A DNA stretch of 56,678 nt, from the NCBI RefSeq assembly GCF_024734385.1, contig NZ_JANHAP010000017.1:1-56678 (forward strand), given 5' to 3'. The position numbers were made by a program, and so were the translations under genes. Below the pieces are notes generated by a model. It did no database searches, was not told the origin of the DNA, and saw nothing but the letters and a program-made list of their open reading frames with translations. The stretch comes from Dasania sp. GY-MA-18. Lineage in GTDB: Bacteria > Pseudomonadota > Gammaproteobacteria > Pseudomonadales > Dasaniaceae. Positions 9,156-18,327 of the stretch are shown here, in pieces (the stretch's first letter is position 1; each line of letters opens with the position of its first letter).

Positions 9156-9830
9156 ATGCAAAACCAACCACTTTTTGGCTCACAAGCTCAGAGCACAGAA
9201 TCGGTATTAGCCACCAATAAAGTGTTGCGTAATACCTACCTGCTGCTTTCTGCGACTTTATTATTCAGTGCGATGACCGCTGGCCTAGCCATGGCTATGG
9301 AAATCAGCCGCGGCACCTCCTTGGTACTCTCACTGATAGGCCTAGGGTTAATTTTTGCCGTACACAAAACTGCTGACTCAGGCAAAGGCCTAGTGATGGT
9401 ATTTGCCTTTACCGGCGTATTAGGTGCGGCCTTAGGCCCCATGCTTAACCACTACCTAGCACTGGCCAATGGCCCCAGCTTGGTCATGCAAGCCTTAGCC
9501 GGTACTGCCTTGGTGTTTTTCACGCTATCGGGTTACGCCCTAAGCACCCGTAAAGACTTCTCATTTATGGGCGGCTTTTTAATGGTAGGTTTGGTAGTCG
9601 TGGTTATTGCTGGCCTAGCGAACATCTTCTTCCAAGTGCCGGCAGTATCCTTAGCCTTATCGGCGGCGGTAGTGTTGATTATGTCGGGTCTAATCCTGTT
9701 TGATACTAGCCGTATCGTACACGGTGGCGAGACTAACTATATACGTGCAACGGTTGCCTTATACCTAAACATCTACAACCTGTTCACTAGCTTGCTACAC
9801 CTTTTGGGTGTTTTCGGTGGCGAAGACTAA
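9156..9830 (+). CDS. yccA: BI-1/YccA-family inner-membrane protein
   Basis: A 224-residue protein with seven predicted membrane helices after a short polar N-terminus. It matches the Bax-inhibitor-1/YccA family in length, in the F-T-S-L-L-H-L-L end and in the S-G-L-I-L-F-D-T-S-R-I stretch with the conserved Asp of the last helices. In E. coli YccA binds and modulates the FtsH protease. Other family members are pH-sensitive Ca2+ leak channels. It is followed directly by tusDCBE, an arrangement I recall from pseudomonads. A strong terminator separates the two units, so they need not be co-transcribed. Confidence 0.88.
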   Translation: MQNQPLFGSQAQSTESVLATNKVLRNTYLLLSATLLFSAMTAGLAMAMEISRGTSLVLSLIGLGLIFAVHKTADSGKGLVMVFAFTGVLGAALGPMLNHYLALANGPSLVMQALAGTALVFFTLSGYALSTRKDFSFMGGFLMVGLVVVVIAGLANIFFQVPAVSLALSAAVVLIMSGLILFDTSRIVHGGETNYIRATVALYLNIYNLFTSLLHLLGVFGGED

Positions 9831-9850
9831 GCAAGCAGCTATAGAATACA

Positions 9851-9878
9851 GCCCTGCTTTTAAGCGGGGCTTTTTTTT
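9851..9878 (+). terminator. Rho-independent terminator after yccA
   Basis: The stem GCCCTGC/GCGGGGC with loop TTTTAA (9851-9870) is followed by eight T. It lies 20 bases after the yccA stop. Confidence 0.85.
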
Positions 9879-9938
9879 AACTACGGCTTTTACACAGACT
9901 AATCAGCCTTATCTTAGATAGCGCTTTAGGTAGTAATC

Positions 9939-10331
9939 ATGAAATTCTCTTTACTGGTATTGGCAGCTCCCTATTCCGACCAATCGGTAGGTACCGCACT
10001 GCGCTTTGCCCAAACCCTATTGCAGCAGGGCCATGAGATATTTCGGGTGTTTTTTTATCACAATGGCGTTTACGCCAGTAACGCACTTAGCACGGCCCCG
10101 CAAGACGAAGCCAACATCCCCCGGCAGTGGCAGCAATTAGCTCAAGATCACAATATAGATATGGTGAGCTGCATAGCCAGCGCCCTAAAGCGCGGAGTCT
10201 TAGATGAAAGCGAGGCCCAGCGTTATGATCAGCCCTGCCACAATTTAATCGCAGGCTTTGAACTTTCCGGTCTAGGCCAGCTAGTAGAGGCTAGCGCTCA
10301 ATCAGACCGCGTAGTGAGCTTTGGCGCATGA
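9939..10331 (+). CDS. tusD: Sulfur relay protein TusD
   Basis: A 130-residue DsrE-fold protein of the TusBCD hexamer. This complex takes sulfur from TusA and passes it to TusE and MnmA to make the 2-thio group of mnm5s2U34 in tRNA Lys, Glu and Gln. The persulfide cysteine is Cys78 in V-S-C-I-A-S-A-L-K-R-G, the same position as in E. coli TusD. The N-terminus has the A-P-Y-x-D-Q motif of the family. Its stop overlaps tusC by four bases, so dcbe form a tight operon. tusA is elsewhere in this window (25202-25438). Confidence 0.93.
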   Translation: MKFSLLVLAAPYSDQSVGTALRFAQTLLQQGHEIFRVFFYHNGVYASNALSTAPQDEANIPRQWQQLAQDHNIDMVSCIASALKRGVLDESEAQRYDQPCHNLIAGFELSGLGQLVEASAQSDRVVSFGA

Positions 10332-10687
10332 ATAAAAAGCTACTGATTATTTGCCGCAAGCCCCCCTACGGTAATAGCCTGGCCCGTGAGGCTATTGATA
10401 TCGCCCTAGCCGCCGGTGCCTTTGAGCAAGATGTTAGCCTACTGTTTTGTGGCGACGGCCTATGGCAATTAATGGCTGAGCAAGATAGCCAGGAGCTAGC
10501 CCTAAAAAACCACGGTAAAGCACTGGCAGCGTTACCGCTATATGGCATAGACGATATCTATGTGCAGGCCGATGCCTTAGCTGAACGGCAATTAAGCCAG
10601 AACGAGCTATTATTGCCCGTCAAAGCCCTTAGCCCAGCAGAAATCACCGCGCTAATAGATAGCGCTGATACCGTATTGAATTTTTAG
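10328..10687 (+). CDS. tusC: Sulfur relay protein TusC
   Basis: A 119-residue DsrF-like subunit of the TusBCD complex. The family pattern K-P-P-Y-G-N-S-L-A-R-E-A-I-D near residue 12 and a central F-C-G-D-G are present. TusC is structural: no persulfide cysteine is expected. It overlaps tusD by ATGA and is followed by tusB after eleven bases. Confidence 0.92.
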   Translation: MNKKLLIICRKPPYGNSLAREAIDIALAAGAFEQDVSLLFCGDGLWQLMAEQDSQELALKNHGKALAALPLYGIDDIYVQADALAERQLSQNELLLPVKALSPAEITALIDSADTVLNF

Positions 10688-10698
10688 GCCCCACCGCT

Positions 10699-11001
10699 AT
10701 GTCCAGCTTGCACATCGTCAACAAATCACCCCTTAGCCACAGCTGTCTGGATGAGTGCCTAAGCTGCTGCCAGCAGGGGGATGAATTGCTATTGATAGAA
10801 GATGGGGTATTGGCACTGAGCAGCCTAAAGCCCCAACAGCTGGATAAACTAAACGCCTTAGGCCTGCAGCCCTATGTACTAGCTGCCGATGTAGCCGCCA
10901 GAGGACTAAGCACTAGGTTGCTGCCGCCCTTTCAAAGCTGTGACGATACTGGCTTTGTTGATCTTTGCGTAAAACACCCCAAAAGCATAAGTTGGTTTTA
11001 A
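10699..11001 (+). CDS. tusB: Sulfur relay protein TusB
   Basis: A 100-residue DsrH-like subunit completing the TusBCD heterohexamer. It starts M-S-S-L-H-I-V-N-K-S-P, close to the family start, and contains the D-E-L-L-L-I-E-D-G-V segment and a C-terminal S-W-F. The last base of its TAA is the first base of the tusE ATG, so translation is coupled. Confidence 0.9.
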   Translation: MSSLHIVNKSPLSHSCLDECLSCCQQGDELLLIEDGVLALSSLKPQQLDKLNALGLQPYVLAADVAARGLSTRLLPPFQSCDDTGFVDLCVKHPKSISWF

Positions 11002-11309
11002 TGGCTGCTGTAGATAAAGAGGGTTTTTTAGTTGATCTTCACGACTGGAATGAGGGTGTAGCCAGCGAACTGGCTGCTGCCGAAGGCATAACGCTAAGCG
11101 AAGAGCACTGGCAGGTGATACAGCTGCTTAGGCAGTTTTACCAAGAGTTCCAGCTGTCCCCTGCCATGCGCCCCCTAGTGAAATATGTAGGCCTGCACCT
11201 AGGAGCCGACAAGGGCAAAAGCATGTACCTGCTAAAACTATTTCCCGGCAGCCCCGCCAAATTGGCTAGCAAAATTGCAGGCCTGCCTAAACCCGATAAC
11301 TGTCTATAA
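11001..11309 (+). CDS. tusE: Sulfur relay protein TusE/DsrC family
   Basis: A 102-residue DsrC-fold protein that receives sulfur from TusD and hands it to the MnmA-tRNA complex. The D-K-E-G-F-L start, the L-S-E-E-H-W segment and the penultimate Cys101 in P-D-N-C-L mark a TusE-type single-cysteine protein rather than a dissimilatory DsrC, which has two. I chose the ATG at 11001, which overlaps the tusB stop, over an in-frame upstream start inside tusB. The gene converges on galE with about 20 bases between. Confidence 0.93.
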   Translation: MAAVDKEGFLVDLHDWNEGVASELAAAEGITLSEEHWQVIQLLRQFYQEFQLSPAMRPLVKYVGLHLGADKGKSMYLLKLFPGSPAKLASKIAGLPKPDNCL

Positions 11310-11329
11310 CAGGAGCTTATGCCAGCAGC

Positions 11330-12346
11330 TTATGCAGGGTTATAGCCATTAGGATTTTGGCTCTGCCAACGCCAGGTATCGCGGGTCATAGCCTCTATAC
11401 CCAACTCAGCCTGCCAACCTAACTCTTTTAGCGCTATAGCCGGATTAGCGTAGCAACTGGCCACATCACCGGGCCGCCTTGCCACAATCTGATAATTCAC
11501 TGATTTACCCGAGGCCTGCTCAAAGGCCGCTATCATCTGTAACACAGAATACCCTTGGCCAGTACCCAGGTTATAAGCAACCGCACCGGGCTGCTGGCTA
11601 AGCTTATCCAACGCTTTAATATGGCCCTTAGCTAAGTCCACCACATGTATATAATCACGTACGCCGGTGCCATCCACCGTATCGTAGTCATCGCCAAATA
11701 CCGATAAACAATCCAACTTGCCTACCGCCACCTGCGAAATAAAGGGCATTAAATTATTGGGGATGCCGTTGGGATCCTCACCAATTAAACCACTTTCGTG
11801 TGCGCCCACCGGGTTGAAGTAGCGCAACATAATGAGATTCCAGCTTTGATCAGCCACATACAGATCACGCATGATCTCTTCTATCATTAGCTTTGAGCGA
11901 CCATAGGGGTTAGTAGCTGACAGCGGAAAACTTTCATCTATGGGCACGGTAGCGGGATCACCATATACCGTAGCCGAAGAGCTAAACACTAAGTTGTACA
12001 CCTGATGCTGTTGCATTACCTCTAGCAGGCAAAGCGTGCCATGCACATTGTTGTGGTAATACCATAAGGGTTTGGCAACGGACTCACCGACTGCTTTAAG
12101 GCCAGCAAAATGAATTACCGCATCGATACTATGGCGCTCAAAGACTTGGCCCAGGGCAGCAACATCACAGATATCTAAAGCATAAAAACTCAGCGACTTA
12201 GCGCTAATCTGCTCAACCCTGCGTATGGATTCATGCTGGCTATTGCTAAGATTATCCACCACCACCACTTCGTGGCCCGCTGCCAACAACTCGACACAGG
12301 TATGACTGCCTATATAGCCTGCCCCACCGGTTACCAAAACCTTCAT
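11330..12346 (-). CDS. galE: UDP-glucose 4-epimerase
   Basis: A 338-residue extended short-chain dehydrogenase that interconverts UDP-glucose and UDP-galactose for polysaccharide synthesis. The NAD site G-G-A-G-Y-I-G-S starts at residue 7, the catalytic S-S-S-A-T-V-Y and Y-G-R-S-K lie near 124-155, and R-Y-F-N-P-V-G-A-H follows. Length and order equal those of the E. coli enzyme. It is a stand-alone leftward gene. No other gal or capsule genes are nearby. Confidence 0.95.
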   Translation of the reverse strand: MKVLVTGGAGYIGSHTCVELLAAGHEVVVVDNLSNSQHESIRRVEQISAKSLSFYALDICDVAALGQVFERHSIDAVIHFAGLKAVGESVAKPLWYYHNNVHGTLCLLEVMQQHQVYNLVFSSSATVYGDPATVPIDESFPLSATNPYGRSKLMIEEIMRDLYVADQSWNLIMLRYFNPVGAHESGLIGEDPNGIPNNLMPFISQVAVGKLDCLSVFGDDYDTVDGTGVRDYIHVVDLAKGHIKALDKLSQQPGAVAYNLGTGQGYSVLQMIAAFEQASGKSVNYQIVARRPGDVASCYANPAIALKELGWQAELGIEAMTRDTWRWQSQNPNGYNPA

Positions 12347-12520
12347 ACATCCCCTCTTTATTTGGTCTTTAAGCCTTAAATTATACGACTAAAACGGCTA
12401 TTTTTAGCAACTATAACCCAATCACCGCCTAGCAGTAACACTGAGCGCACAATTTCACTATAATGGCCGCTGATTTTATTTATCTGCTTTCTTATCGCAC
12501 CCTCTTATCGTGAACTGCCC

Positions 12521-13609
12521 ATGCCTCTTAGCAACATCAACCCCCAACATTACCAACAACAATTGGATGACAAGGCCCAGCGCGTCAGCCAATTATTCAG
12601 TGAGTTTAAACCACCAGCCTTAGAGGTTTATCCGTCTCCACCGCTGCACTTTAGAATGCGTGCGGAATTTAAAATTTGGCATAAAGGTGAACATAGCCAC
12701 TACGCCATGTTCAAAAAAGAAACACCCAAGCAGCCGCATTTTATTGACGACTTCCCTATAGGCTCCCAAACCATTAATAAGCTTATGCCACGCCTAATGG
12801 CCGCCATACAAGCAGAACCACTATTACGAAAACGCCTATTTCAAGTAGAGTTTTTAACCACCCTTAGTGGCCAAGCCTTAATCACCCTGATTTACCACAA
12901 AAAATTAGAGCAAGATTGGCAGCAAGCCGCCGAGCTATTACAAAAACAATTAGGTGCCGGTATTATAGGCCGCAGCAAAAAGCAAAAACTGGTTTTAAAG
13001 GATGACTTTGTCACTGAAACCTTAGATGTAGCAGGACAGCACTTTCACTTTCAACAAGTAGAAAGCGGCTTTACCCAACCCAATGCCAAGGTCAATGAAA
13101 AAATGTTGAGCTGGGCCTTACAGCACAGTAAACACTACCAAGGCGACTTGTTAGAGCTGTATTGCGGCAACGGTAATTTTACTGCGGTACTAGCGCAAAA
13201 TTTTGACAAGGTACTGGCTACAGAAATTGCTAAAACCTCGGTGCGCTCGGCGGAATATAATTTTAATTTAAATAAGGTGCACAATGTAAAAATCGCCCGC
13301 ATGTCCAGTGAGGAATTTTCCAGCGCCTTAATGGGTGAGCGCGAATATCGCCGCTTAGCGGATATAGATTTAAGCAGTTATAACATAACTACCGTGCTAG
13401 TAGACCCACCCAGAGCTGGCCTAGACGACAATACCATTAAACTGATTAGCCAGTATCAGCGCATTATTTATATTTCTTGCAACCCCAACACCCTGCATGA
13501 CAATATGAAGCAACTCAGCCTTACTCACGATATAGAGCAGTTCGCTATATTTGATCAATTCCCCTACACCGATCATATTGAGAGCGGCCTAGTTTTATGT
13601 AAACGCTAA
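12521..13609 (+). CDS. trmA: tRNA (uracil-5)-methyltransferase
   Basis: A 362-residue SAM-dependent enzyme making ribothymidine at tRNA position 54 (and tmRNA in E. coli). It is near-collinear with E. coli TrmA: an R-M-R-A-E-F-K-I-W-H N-terminal motif, L-E-L-Y-C-G-N-G-N-F for SAM binding, D-P-P-R-A-G-L, the nucleophilic cysteine in I-S-C-N-P-N-T-L, and the base-abstracting glutamate in H-I-E-S-G. It lacks the 4Fe-4S TRAM extension, which distinguishes it from RlmD/RlmC. A pterin dehydratase gene follows 28 bases later. Confidence 0.95.
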   Translation: MPLSNINPQHYQQQLDDKAQRVSQLFSEFKPPALEVYPSPPLHFRMRAEFKIWHKGEHSHYAMFKKETPKQPHFIDDFPIGSQTINKLMPRLMAAIQAEPLLRKRLFQVEFLTTLSGQALITLIYHKKLEQDWQQAAELLQKQLGAGIIGRSKKQKLVLKDDFVTETLDVAGQHFHFQQVESGFTQPNAKVNEKMLSWALQHSKHYQGDLLELYCGNGNFTAVLAQNFDKVLATEIAKTSVRSAEYNFNLNKVHNVKIARMSSEEFSSALMGEREYRRLADIDLSSYNITTVLVDPPRAGLDDNTIKLISQYQRIIYISCNPNTLHDNMKQLSLTHDIEQFAIFDQFPYTDHIESGLVLCKR

Positions 13610-13637
13610 TCACCCACACGACGCTAAGGACAAAGCC

Positions 13638-13925
13638 ATGACCATCAGTAAACTCAGCGACGAACAAATAAGCGAGCAGTTAAAAGCCTACCCCCATTGG
13701 CAATTACAAAATGGCAAACTGTATAGACGCTTAACCTTTGAAGACTTTGTCCACGCCATGGGCTTTATCACCCAAATCGCCATACTGGCAGAAAAAGCCA
13801 ACCACCACCCCGAGTGGGCCAATGTTTATCGCACGGTGGATATATTTTTAACTACTCATGAAGCGAATGGTGTAACTGAGAGGGATTTTGCACTGCTAAA
13901 ACATATAGAACGGCTGATTGGGTAA
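13638..13925 (+). CDS. phhB: Pterin-4a-carbinolamine dehydratase
   Basis: A 95-residue PCD/DCoH protein. It dehydrates 4a-hydroxytetrahydrobiopterin during phenylalanine hydroxylation or a related pterin cycle. The signature E-K-A-N-H-H-P-E-W carries the catalytic histidines, and T-H-E-A-N-G-V-T-E-R-D-F-A-L follows. No phhA is in the window. It probably shares a transcript with trmA. A 7-bp tandem repeat begins at its stop codon. Confidence 0.9.
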   Translation: MTISKLSDEQISEQLKAYPHWQLQNGKLYRRLTFEDFVHAMGFITQIAILAEKANHHPEWANVYRTVDIFLTTHEANGVTERDFALLKHIERLIG

Positions 13926-14020
13926 CAGTCTACAGTCTACAGTCTACAGACTACAGACTACAGACTACAGACTACAGACTACAGACTACAGACTACAGAC
14001 TACAGACTACAGACTACAGA
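13926..14020. repeat. 7-bp tandem repeat, 13 units
   Basis: Three units of CAGTCTA (13926-13946) are followed by ten perfect units of CAGACTA (13947-14016) and a partial unit. The array starts directly after the phhB stop. The period is seven, so it would shift frame if translated. Near-perfect identity suggests a recent, slippage-prone locus. Confidence 0.95.
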
Positions 14021-14087
14021 TTTTTACCGGCCTGGATTTTCTGTCAACGCTAAGCAGTAAACTTTTTTCGATACGGGACACTCCAAC

Positions 14088-14117
14088 AAAAAAGCCAGCC
14101 CAAACCGGACTGGCTTT
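14088..14117 (-). terminator. Bidirectional terminator between phhB and the coiled-coil gene
   Basis: The stem AAGCCAG-CC/GG-CTGGCTT has a short loop (14092-14115). On the minus strand it is followed by six T, so it best serves the leftward gene ending at 14175. The plus-strand side has TTTAT and may also work. Confidence 0.75.
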
Positions 14118-14174
14118 ATCCTAGCGACTAGCCAACTAGGAACTAGAGACTTTACACTAGCGACTACCGCCCCC

Positions 14175-15503
14175 CTACATACTTTCCATTTTTAATTCCA
14201 AATAGCGCTCTTCTAGCTCTATATGCTGGGTTTGTAAATTGAGCAGCTCTTGCTGGGTTTCTTGCAGCTTCATGTTTAGGGCCTCTACCTCAGCGCCTCC
14301 AGCGGAGGCAGCTGCACCGGCTGCTGCATCAACAATTTTATGTTGCAATAAAGTGTTTTCATCTTCCAGGGCGGCTATAGTTTTTAGCATTTCACGGCTG
14401 CTATCGGTAAGGTCGGCGACTAGGCTTTCTAGCTGCTCCTGGTTTTCATTGCTGCCTGCAGATTCAGATTTTTCCCGCAGCATTTGATTTTCTTCTAAGG
14501 CGCGGTTGAGTTCGTCCTCTAATAACTGGGCACAAGTTTCTGCCTCTTTAATAAACCTGTCTTGGCGCTCTAGTTGATCAACCAAGCCCGCCATTACCGC
14601 TTGCTGCTCTTCGGCTGTTGAGGCATCGGCAAGCTGGCGCTGTAACTCGGTAATCACTTTATGCTGGTCTACGGCCATATTGCGCAGCCGTATCATTTCT
14701 TCTTGGTTGGCTATAATGGTGCGGTTATCGCCGGTAGTGCGGGCATCTACCTCCACCACTGTTTTACCACTGCCCTGCTCTATCAGGGTGTCTATTTGGC
14801 CATAGCTATTGGCGTATTTATTAATCAAGCCTTCAAACTCTGCACTGGCACCCAGTTCCGAGCCCATCGTCAGCAACTGCTCCTGATAGCCCTTCGCTTC
14901 TTTTTTGGCGCTGCTCCACTTAGACTCCATATCAAAAAACAGCTTTTTAAAACGCTCTAGGTTTTCTATACGCTTTTTAAGCGCCATCACTTCTTCTTGA
15001 TCATCCGCCTCGGGCTGGGGAGGCTGTTCGGGCTCTGCCGCCTGCTCGTAAAATTGGATGATTTGCTGAAATTTGCTTTGCAACACATCCCAATCTGAGC
15101 CCTGACCTTCACCCGAGTAATCGGCCTCTTTCTCGGCAATTAAAAAGGCATGGCGTAAGGCGGCTGCTTGCCGCTCCAATGGCGCATCGGTGCTGATATC
15201 TAAAACGATGTCGCGGTCGGGGTTAAGGCCGCTGTGGTGCTCACGGGTATCCTCAATTTGAGCGTCCAGGTAATCCATATAAGCCATGGGCTTGATTTTT
15301 TTCGCCTCAGCCAGCTTTTTGGCTAAATCCGCCGCCCCCTGTTTGGCAACCCCCATAGCCTGACGCAGGGATTGAATTTTCTCCTCTAGCTTAGCTATCA
15401 GTTTTTTTAATTTGCTCACGTGCACCAGCAAAAAGATGGTAACTAGCAACAACAAGGCCGCTAGCTCACTGGCCATATAGAGGGCTAAATTCGATTCTTG
15501 CAT
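14175..15503 (-). CDS. Single-pass membrane coiled-coil protein, unknown function
   Basis: A 442-residue protein that I do not recognise. One N-terminal hydrophobic helix (about residues 10-27) is followed by a basic stretch and then almost continuous heptad-rich coiled coil to the C-terminus (K-L-E-E-K-I near 37, L-K-K-R-I-E-N-L near 175, and E-L-E-E-R-Y-L-E-L at the end). A low-complexity alanine/glycine segment (A-A-A-G-A-A-A-S-A-G-G-A) breaks the coil near residue 400. The topology suggests an inner-membrane anchored scaffold with a long cytoplasmic rod. It stands alone, with a terminator after it. Confidence 0.7.
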   Translation of the reverse strand: MQESNLALYMASELAALLLLVTIFLLVHVSKLKKLIAKLEEKIQSLRQAMGVAKQGAADLAKKLAEAKKIKPMAYMDYLDAQIEDTREHHSGLNPDRDIVLDISTDAPLERQAAALRHAFLIAEKEADYSGEGQGSDWDVLQSKFQQIIQFYEQAAEPEQPPQPEADDQEEVMALKKRIENLERFKKLFFDMESKWSSAKKEAKGYQEQLLTMGSELGASAEFEGLINKYANSYGQIDTLIEQGSGKTVVEVDARTTGDNRTIIANQEEMIRLRNMAVDQHKVITELQRQLADASTAEEQQAVMAGLVDQLERQDRFIKEAETCAQLLEDELNRALEENQMLREKSESAGSNENQEQLESLVADLTDSSREMLKTIAALEDENTLLQHKIVDAAAGAAASAGGAEVEALNMKLQETQQELLNLQTQHIELEERYLELKMESM

Positions 15504-15683
15504 TTAAATATCCGATTATCGTCGGTAAAGTTAAAATATTACTGCTAAAAAACGCGCTAACTCTCTGATTGTTACCGCTTTATTATTTGTTAGAGTATGG
15601 TCTAGATAGGCATTTTTGGCTAGAGCCTAACAAGCAACCACGGTGCATATAGCAAATTAATATTATTATTGACTGTTTATTGC

Positions 15684-16511
15684 TTATTGCCTGAAAAACC
15701 TGGTGTTTGCCAAGGGCTTATCGGCGGTACTGCGGTAAGGATTAATATCTAAGCCCCCCCTGCGCACATAGCGCGCATATACCGTTAGTTCATCCAACTG
15801 ATAAGTGGCCATTAAATCGACGAAGATGCGTTCTACACATTGCTCGTGGAACTCCTGATGTTCACGGTAGCTGACTATGTAACGTAAAAGGCCTTGGTGA
15901 TTGATTTGCTGGCCACTATAGCTGATTTGCAGGCAACCCCAGTCTGGCTGACCGGTTACCGGGCACAGCGAGCGCAGCAAATGGCTTTGTAGCTGCTCTG
16001 TTACCACTTGCTCGCTGTCCACGATCAATAGCGAGCTATCGGTGTTATAAATGTTTGTACTAATGTCTTGCTGATCTATAGTCAGCCACTCAGGCTCACC
16101 TGCGAGCTGCTCAAACCGCCACTGATCCGGAGTTGTTAGCTGTACTTTTACCCCTCCCCCACAAGCTTTACTGAGATCCGCCACTAGGCGCTGCTGTACA
16201 TCTAATACACTAGTAAAGATGGTCTGATTAAAGGAGTTAAGATACAGCTTGAATGATTTTGACTCTATGATAGCGACCGAATCACAGGGAAAATAAAAAG
16301 CAGCTACGGCCACCTGTGGTAAGCCCTTGGGATTTAACCAGGAAAGCTCATAAGCATTCCATATATCTTCGCCTTTAAATGGCAAGGTTTCATTGCTGAT
16401 ACCCAGATTATCGCGGGTTTGCTGCCTGGCAATAGGGAACAATAAATCTGGGCTGTATTCGCTGATATATTCAACCTCAGCCCCTAGGGATATGCCTTCT
16501 TCAAACTTCAT
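15684..16511 (-). CDS. queF: NADPH-dependent 7-cyano-7-deazaguanine reductase, long form
   Basis: A 275-residue bimodular QueF, the E. coli type. It reduces preQ0 to preQ1 in the queuosine pathway. The N-terminal module holds the NADPH motif E-S-K-S-F-K-L-Y-L-N-S near residue 84. The C-terminal module holds the nucleophile Cys183 in C-P-V-T-G-Q-P-D-W-G with its aspartate partner. It lies just downstream of an ABC-2 transporter pair in the same orientation, but a functional link is not evident. queC/D/E are not in the window. Confidence 0.93.
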   Translation of the reverse strand: MKFEEGISLGAEVEYISEYSPDLLFPIARQQTRDNLGISNETLPFKGEDIWNAYELSWLNPKGLPQVAVAAFYFPCDSVAIIESKSFKLYLNSFNQTIFTSVLDVQQRLVADLSKACGGGVKVQLTTPDQWRFEQLAGEPEWLTIDQQDISTNIYNTDSSLLIVDSEQVVTEQLQSHLLRSLCPVTGQPDWGCLQISYSGQQINHQGLLRYIVSYREHQEFHEQCVERIFVDLMATYQLDELTVYARYVRRGGLDINPYRSTADKPLANTRFFRQ

Positions 16512-16547
16512 TACTATTCTCTATTGATCTACTGCTACTCGCTGCAC

Positions 16548-17354
16548 CTACTGACGCAGGCGCTTACCACTATTAAGCAGGTGCATAGCGTAGCTATAAG
16601 CCACTACGGTAAAGCCTGCCACAATTATCAAAGCCAGCTCTATATTAATATCAGATACCCCTAACACGCCATGCCTAAAGGCATTAACTATATATAGCAT
16701 AGGGTTGAGCTGGCTGACCCCCGCCCAAAACTCGGGTAATAGCTCCGTGGAGTAAAACACCCCGCCCAAATAGATCAGTGGCGTGAGCACAAAGGTGGGG
16801 ACTATAGAAATATCATCAAAACTATTAGCAAATACCGCATTAATAAAGCCCGCCAGCGAAAACAGCACCGAGGTCATCAACACAATAGTAATCGTTAACA
16901 GCGGGCTTTCCACGCGCAGATCCGCAAAAAATGTGGCGACTATAGTCACGATCAAGCCCACCAGCAAGCCGCGGCATACCCCACCCATAACTACCCCCCA
17001 AAGCACTATATAATTAGGGGTGGGTGACACCAGCAGTTCCTCAACAAAGCGCTGAAACTTAGCACCATAAAACGAGGACACCACATTAGAATAGGAGTTA
17101 GTAATAACCGCCATCATAATCAGGCCCGGCACCACAAACTCCATGTAGCTAAAACCGCCCATCTCACCTATGCGAGCACCGATAAGACTGCCAAAAATAA
17201 TAAAATACAAAGTAATAGTGATTACCGGTGGCAGTAATGTTTGCATCCATATGCGCATAAAGCGCTTAATTTCACGGCTAAGTATGGTGCTAAAGGCTAT
17301 CCACTGCTCTGTTAAATTCATGCTGTTGATCTCTATATTTTTTACTGCTGGCAT
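16548..17354 (-). CDS. yadH: ABC-2 type exporter permease, YadH-like
   Basis: A 268-residue inner-membrane permease with six predicted helices. It is very close to E. coli YadH: an R-F-M-R-I-W-x-Q-T entry helix, F-I-I-F-G-x-L-I-G, V-P-G-L-I-M-M, S-F-Y-G-A-K-F-Q-R and F-D-D-I-S-x-V-P-T-F-V-L-T-P-L. The TAA of the ATPase gene overlaps its ATG by one base, so they are coupled. A second ATG twelve codons in aligns better with the E. coli start. The exported substrate of this family is not known. Confidence 0.9.
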   Translation of the reverse strand: MPAVKNIEINSMNLTEQWIAFSTILSREIKRFMRIWMQTLLPPVITITLYFIIFGSLIGARIGEMGGFSYMEFVVPGLIMMAVITNSYSNVVSSFYGAKFQRFVEELLVSPTPNYIVLWGVVMGGVCRGLLVGLIVTIVATFFADLRVESPLLTITIVLMTSVLFSLAGFINAVFANSFDDISIVPTFVLTPLIYLGGVFYSTELLPEFWAGVSQLNPMLYIVNAFRHGVLGVSDINIELALIIVAGFTVVAYSYAMHLLNSGKRLRQ

Positions 17355-18274
17355 TAAGCCGATGGCTTGGCGACTAAATCGACAAATAGCTCTTCTAAAC
17401 GATTGGTTTTATTGCGCAGGCTAGCTACCTCTATCTGCTGCTCGCTCAGTAAAGCAAACAGCTCATTTAAGGACTGCGATTGCTGCACCACCACCTCTAT
17501 GGTTTGCTTATCCACCAACACGCAATCAAAACCACTAAGCACTGGGGCGTGCTCTAGTGAAGTTTTCACATCTATAACAAACACCATTTGGTGTAGCTTC
17601 TGCAGCAAGGTGCGCATACTGGTATTTTCGGCAATCACCCCATGGTTAATAATGGCTATGTTTTTACACAGACTTTCAGCTTCTTCCAGATAATGCGTGG
17701 TCAAAATAATCGTGGTGCCCTGGGCGTTAATTTCTTGTAAAAATGCCCACATAGAGCGACGCATTTCTATATCCACACCCGCTGTGGGCTCATCCAGAAT
17801 CAGTAATTTGGGCTCATGAATTAAGGCTCTAGCAATCATTAAGCGACGCTTCATCCCCCCCGATAAATTACGTGACGGCGTGTCGCGCTTATCCCACAGC
17901 CCCAATTTTTTTAAATAAAACTCGCTGCGCTCCTCTGCCAGTTTTCTCGGTATACCGTAATAACCCGCTTGATGTATCAATATATCCAGGGGCTTTTCAA
18001 AATTATTAAAATTAAACTCTTGTGGCACCACCCCTAGCTGCTTTTTAGCCATAGGGAAGTCACTGTCTATATCGTAGCCAAACACCTCGACTTGGCCGCC
18101 GGTTTTATTAACCAGCGAGCATATAATCCCTATGGTGGTGGATTTGCCGGCACCGTTGGGGCCTAGCAAAGCAAAGAAATCCCCTTCCTTTACCTCAAAA
18201 TCAATTCCCTTTAAGGCCTGAAAGCCATTATTATAGGTCTTGCTTAATTGCTTGATGCTTAGCGCCACTGTCAT
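17354..18274 (-). CDS. yadG: ABC-2 exporter ATPase, YadG-like
   Basis: A 306-residue ABC ATPase collinear with E. coli YadG. It shows Walker A G-P-N-G-A-G-K-S-T near residue 40, the signature L-S-G-G-M-K-R-R, Walker B L-L-I-L-D-E-P-T and the H-loop T-T-H-Y-L-E-E-A-E. The C-terminal segment N-K-x-N-R-L-E-E-L-F-V is a YadG hallmark. With YadH it should form a homodimeric exporter of unknown cargo. Confidence 0.92.
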   Translation of the reverse strand: MTVALSIKQLSKTYNNGFQALKGIDFEVKEGDFFALLGPNGAGKSTTIGIICSLVNKTGGQVEVFGYDIDSDFPMAKKQLGVVPQEFNFNNFEKPLDILIHQAGYYGIPRKLAEERSEFYLKKLGLWDKRDTPSRNLSGGMKRRLMIARALIHEPKLLILDEPTAGVDIEMRRSMWAFLQEINAQGTTIILTTHYLEEAESLCKNIAIINHGVIAENTSMRTLLQKLHQMVFVIDVKTSLEHAPVLSGFDCVLVDKQTIEVVVQQSQSLNELFALLSEQQIEVASLRNKTNRLEELFVDLVAKPSA

Positions 18275-18327
18275 ATCAATTTATTCACTCTCTTATTACT
18301 AGCGCCCTGATAACCGCGGACACCCTT

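Noticed and set aside
13926-14020. The 7-bp array as a CRISPR or coding repeat
   Set aside because: There are no spacers, and a period of seven cannot keep a reading frame.
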